Position numbers and translations under genes: made by a program
The notes under the pieces: model-generated
The model's database searches: none
The model's input: only the letters and a program-made list of their open reading frames with translations
Told to the model about the DNA's origin: nothing
Source of the DNA: Gnetum montanum
Taxonomy: Eukaryota; Streptophyta; Gnetopsida; Gnetales; Gnetaceae
Assembly: GCA_015680685.1 (NCBI GenBank)
Contig: MNCI01004997.1
Location: forward strand, 591,950 to 655,949
Reading direction: 5' to 3'
Length of the DNA: 64,000 nt
In this document: piece after piece, positions 61,801-64,000 of the stretch
How positions within the stretch are numbered: the stretch's first letter is position 1
How the letters are laid out: each line of letters begins with the position of its first letter

Positions 61801-61999
61801 AGTCGTAAATAGGTTTGGTGTGCCACGTGCACTTATCTCGGGTAATGGAACACACTTTACGGGTGCAACCTTTCAGAAATTAATGCAACGCTTGGGGGTT
61901 GAACACAAACTGACTACACCTTACCACCCCCAAGCTAATGGCCAAGCTAAGGTTACTAATTGGGAGATTACTAAAATATTGACAAGAACAATTAGCAAA
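58850..61999 (+). pseudogene. Element D pol: protease, RT, RNase H, truncated integrase
   Basis: Protease (58854-59395) with AVLDSGSKVNLIS (intact DSG) and IMGRAWLSKINAH. RT (59924 to about 60640) with WVSPMVIVPKKGGKWRVCID, LDGYSGYNQIRI, KQMPFGLCNA, catalytic VFMDDFS, then SFLGHAGYYRRF. RNase H (60803-61160) with MTDTSNYALGAVLTQLDD, HTDHSAIRFLMNKPTVSPR and IVADHLSRL. Integrase (about 61330-61999) with GGHYAG...[22 protein letters not shown] and [12 protein letters not shown]; the second catalytic motif reads SGNGTHF where A has SDNGTHF. Only about eight stops interrupt it. Integrase ends at TRTISK where E begins. Confidence 0.9.
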
Positions 62000-62739
62000 T
62001 GATGAGACGCGGTTTGCGTTGGCCGCGATATCGCATCCCCCGCAATATCGCGTACGCGATATCGCGTCCTTCCCTACGATATGTTTTAGAGTATATCACA
62101 GTCCGTCGTCATGTTTATAAATAAGAGGCGGCTCTCCCTTGTTTAGGGATCCCAGTTTTAGAGTAGTGAAGCTCTGGCAGTTTGATCCCTCCAGAGTTAG
62201 ATTTTTCTCGTGTCTGCCCGTAGTGTGGTGAATGTGATTGTACGTTGTCTTTATTCGAGTGTGCCGTACTTGGACACGCACATGACCGGCAATAAAGATC
62301 AAGATTACTTCATCATTGCAACATTCACTTAGTTTATTTTATTGTTATTTATTTAATGTTATTTATTGCTTTCATAGCGCGGTGTGAGTACGACTTAGCT
62401 ACAAACATCTACGGGTGTGTACAGCTAGTTAAGGAATCGGTTGCTCGTCGCACTTAGGCTAGATTAGATTTTCTTACCCTTTTCCTCTTAGCTTAGTTTA
62501 GTTAATATTATTTTCCACTGTCATCAGGAGTAGCGTTAGAATTAGAACACATCATACACCTCATCTAGACTAAACCATATGTGACATATGCAAAACTAGT
62601 CTAGATGGGAAGACAGCGAACTGCGACCTAAGGCTAACTATCTAGGTCCTACAACTAGTCCATCTGCGGAGTTCGACCGGATCGCGCGTGCGACGCTCGT
62701 TTCGTATGGTTGAGTGTAGGGGTACCTCGCCACTCATCA
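62000..62739 (+). repeat. Element E 5' LTR
   Basis: 740 bp, starts TGATGAGACGCGG, ends CGCCACTCATCA. U3 carries 'cgatatcgc' motifs and an 18-bp perfect palindrome at 62045-62062; TATA at 62116; 'aataaagat' near 62291. R-U5 ('gcccgtagtgtggtg', 'cttcatcattgcaac') is like that of element B. Confidence 0.9.
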
Positions 62740-62758
62740 TTGGCGTCATTGCCGGGGA
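62740..62758 (+). promoter_or_regulatory. Element E primer-binding site (tRNA-Asp)
   Basis: TTGGCGTCATTGCCGGGGA, two changes from the canonical tRNA-Asp site. Confidence 0.85.
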
Positions 62759-62870
62759 TGGTGCTAGTTATCTAGATTAGTTAAATCATACAAGGTTGTT
62801 TTATAGGACTTAACGATATATCTTTTAGAAAATAATAATTATAAAAAGTCACATAAATTCACACACAACA

Positions 62871-63893
62871 ATGCCTCTCCGACGAGATGATAATAATGCC
62901 ACACATAGTGAGGAAGTTCATTGGAGAACCAATGAGCTATATGACGATGAAGATTGGAGTATACAACCTGAAGTGGGAGTTTCCTATAAGAATGGACAAA
63001 AACAACGTCATCATAACGCACGAAAGCATAACTTACCCGATGATGATGAACCCCCATTGACCACTACAAGCTTAACGCAAATACAAGAGTTTGTTCGAAT
63101 CTCATGTAGGCATCGTAAAGAGAGCCGACTACCCAGGCTCGATTTAAATAAATTTCCCAATTTTTCAGGAGGCTATGACTTAGATCCGCATCAACATTTA
63201 CTAGCCTTCTACGATGCCTGCACATGGAATAACATTGATAACAGTTGGCAAAAACTGAAGCTCTTTCCTATGACACTCGTTGACCAAGCTAAAGTATGGT
63301 ATAGATCATTAAAACCAAACTCAATAAGATGCTGGTCAACAATGGTAGAAGTTTTTAATGAAAAATATCAAACCTACGCAAGAGTGTCAACCTTGAGGAA
63401 ACAAATCCAAGGATGGAAACAAGAAAAACATGAACCTTTGGACATGGCCTTAGAAAGATATTATTCACTGTTAAACAATTGTCCAGGCCATGGGTTTTCC
63501 GAGGAAAGGCTAATGTACCATATCATTGATGGGCTACGTAATGAAACAAGAGAGACCTTAGGAACGTATGCCCGAGGTCAATTATACCAACTACGAACCC
63601 ATCAAATCCAAGAGCTTATTAAGCAGGTAGCAAAAGAAGAAGGAGAATTAGCTACATGGGAGAGTGTTGAAAAACATCAACGAGACCAAAATTGTAACTC
63701 AACAAAGGTCCATGATCATAACAAGGAGAGATCAACAAATTCCAAGGTGGAAACATCATCTTTGCTAATACAACAATTGTTAGAAGAGGTCAAGGCAAAG
63801 ATTAATAAGATGTTGGAATGGATGAATCAAAAGTGTGGAGAATTTGTCAACATCATTGGAGATAGAGTTTTCACAACCCAAGAAGCAGGATAA
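62871..63893 (+). CDS. Element E gag capsid (short type), 340 residues
   Basis: Structural Gag protein of the retrotransposon that would form virus-like particles around its RNA. ATG 62871, about 110 bases after the primer site. Residues 1-95 are hydrophilic with HWRTNELYDDEDWS. The capsid core spans about residues 98-230 (NFSGGYDLDPHQHLLAFYDA; KVWYRSLKPNSIRCWSTM; CPGHGFSEERLMYHIIDG). A Glu/Lys-rich region predicted helical follows. A TAA at 63891 stops it, but the same frame continues to the zinc knuckle CNICLYDHPKGQC at 63960-63998. Element B, the closest relative here, has no stop at this point, so the TAA looks like a recent mutation. The short type lacks the FTFVFHQD domain of A, C and D. 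Confidence 0.88.
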   Translation: MPLRRDDNNATHSEEVHWRTNELYDDEDWSIQPEVGVSYKNGQKQRHHNARKHNLPDDDEPPLTTTSLTQIQEFVRISCRHRKESRLPRLDLNKFPNFSGGYDLDPHQHLLAFYDACTWNNIDNSWQKLKLFPMTLVDQAKVWYRSLKPNSIRCWSTMVEVFNEKYQTYARVSTLRKQIQGWKQEKHEPLDMALERYYSLLNNCPGHGFSEERLMYHIIDGLRNETRETLGTYARGQLYQLRTHQIQELIKQVAKEEGELATWESVEKHQRDQNCNSTKVHDHNKERSTNSKVETSSLLIQQLLEEVKAKINKMLEWMNQKCGEFVNIIGDRVFTTQEAG

Positions 63894-64000
63894 AATCATA
63901 GACATTCGAAAAGAAGGAATGAGGGGAATAAGTGCTTAACTGCCAATCATACATATGAATGCAACATATGCCTGTACGATCACCCCAAAGGCCAATGCCC
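63894..64000 (+). pseudogene. Element E nucleocapsid segment after in-frame stop, incomplete
   Basis: It stays in the gag frame: a basic stretch (HRHSKRRNEGNK), then CNICLYDHPKGQC, a C-x2-C-x3-H-x4-C knuckle. It is cut by the window end. Confidence 0.75.

Larger units (their letters stand above)
55417..61999 (+). mobile_element. Element D: Tat/Athila-like element interrupted by element E
   Basis: 5' LTR 55417-56218, primer site, long-type gag (56334 to about 58700) and pol (about 58850-61999). The integrase reading is cut at 61999 where element E's LTR begins. The rest and its 3' LTR are outside the window. It is better preserved than A or C, with long open stretches. Confidence 0.88.
62000..64000 (+). 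mobile_element. Element E: youngest nested Ty3/gypsy element, 5' part only
   Basis: 5' LTR 62000-62739, primer site, and a short-type gag with one in-frame stop, running off the window. It is inserted in the integrase of D. The near-intact gag indicates a more recent insertion than its neighbours. Confidence 0.88.

Overview
The window is nuclear DNA from a seed plant, most likely a gymnosperm. The basis is a plant chloroplast gene spread over about 15 kb by introns of several kilobases, AT-rich sequence dense in old retroelement debris, and deeply nested Ty3/gypsy elements of a Tat/Athila-like type. The genus cannot be named from the sequence alone.

Left part (1-18,300): one real host gene, MOC1, the RuvC-fold chloroplast Holliday-junction resolvase, on the minus strand. 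Six coding exons run from 17,988 down to 2,753 with consistent splice sites and phases and encode a predicted 333-residue protein. Introns 1, 3, 4 and 5 are large and hold transposon remains: a 5'-truncated LINE, further LINE 3' ends, a gutted Ty1/copia element with LTRs, tRNA-like SINE heads and a small tandem repeat. No second host gene is supported.

Middle (18,300-21,380): AT-rich intergenic DNA with two LINE 3' tails and no convincing gene.

Right part (21,383-64,000): a continuous stack of related LTR retrotransposons. Element A (21,383-40,204, plus strand) has two LTRs, gag, pol and a long 3' ORF. It contains a solo LTR (24,277-24,728; target duplication GGGAT) and a complete non-autonomous element B (28,792-34,405; target duplication GAACC). 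A's 3' LTR is fused to the LTR of element F (about 40,205-47,590, minus strand). F's gag is cut by element C (from 47,597, plus). C is cut just before its missing 3' LTR by element D (from 55,417, plus). D's integrase is cut by element E (from 62,000, plus), which leaves the window with a nearly intact gag. All carry primer sites related to the 3' end of tRNA-Asp.

The most interesting signal is in A and C. In each, the 3' ORF after pol is preceded by a U3-like block with its own TATA box, a leader and an intron ending right before the ATG. The short motifs of that block match the element's own LTR. This looks like a self-contained promoter-leader-intron-ORF module inside an LTR retrotransposon. 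A second signal is that D and E share a palindromic U3 although their R-U5 regions and gag types belong to different lineages. There is also a likely assembly error at 25,137-25,363, where a short contig appears to be placed backwards.
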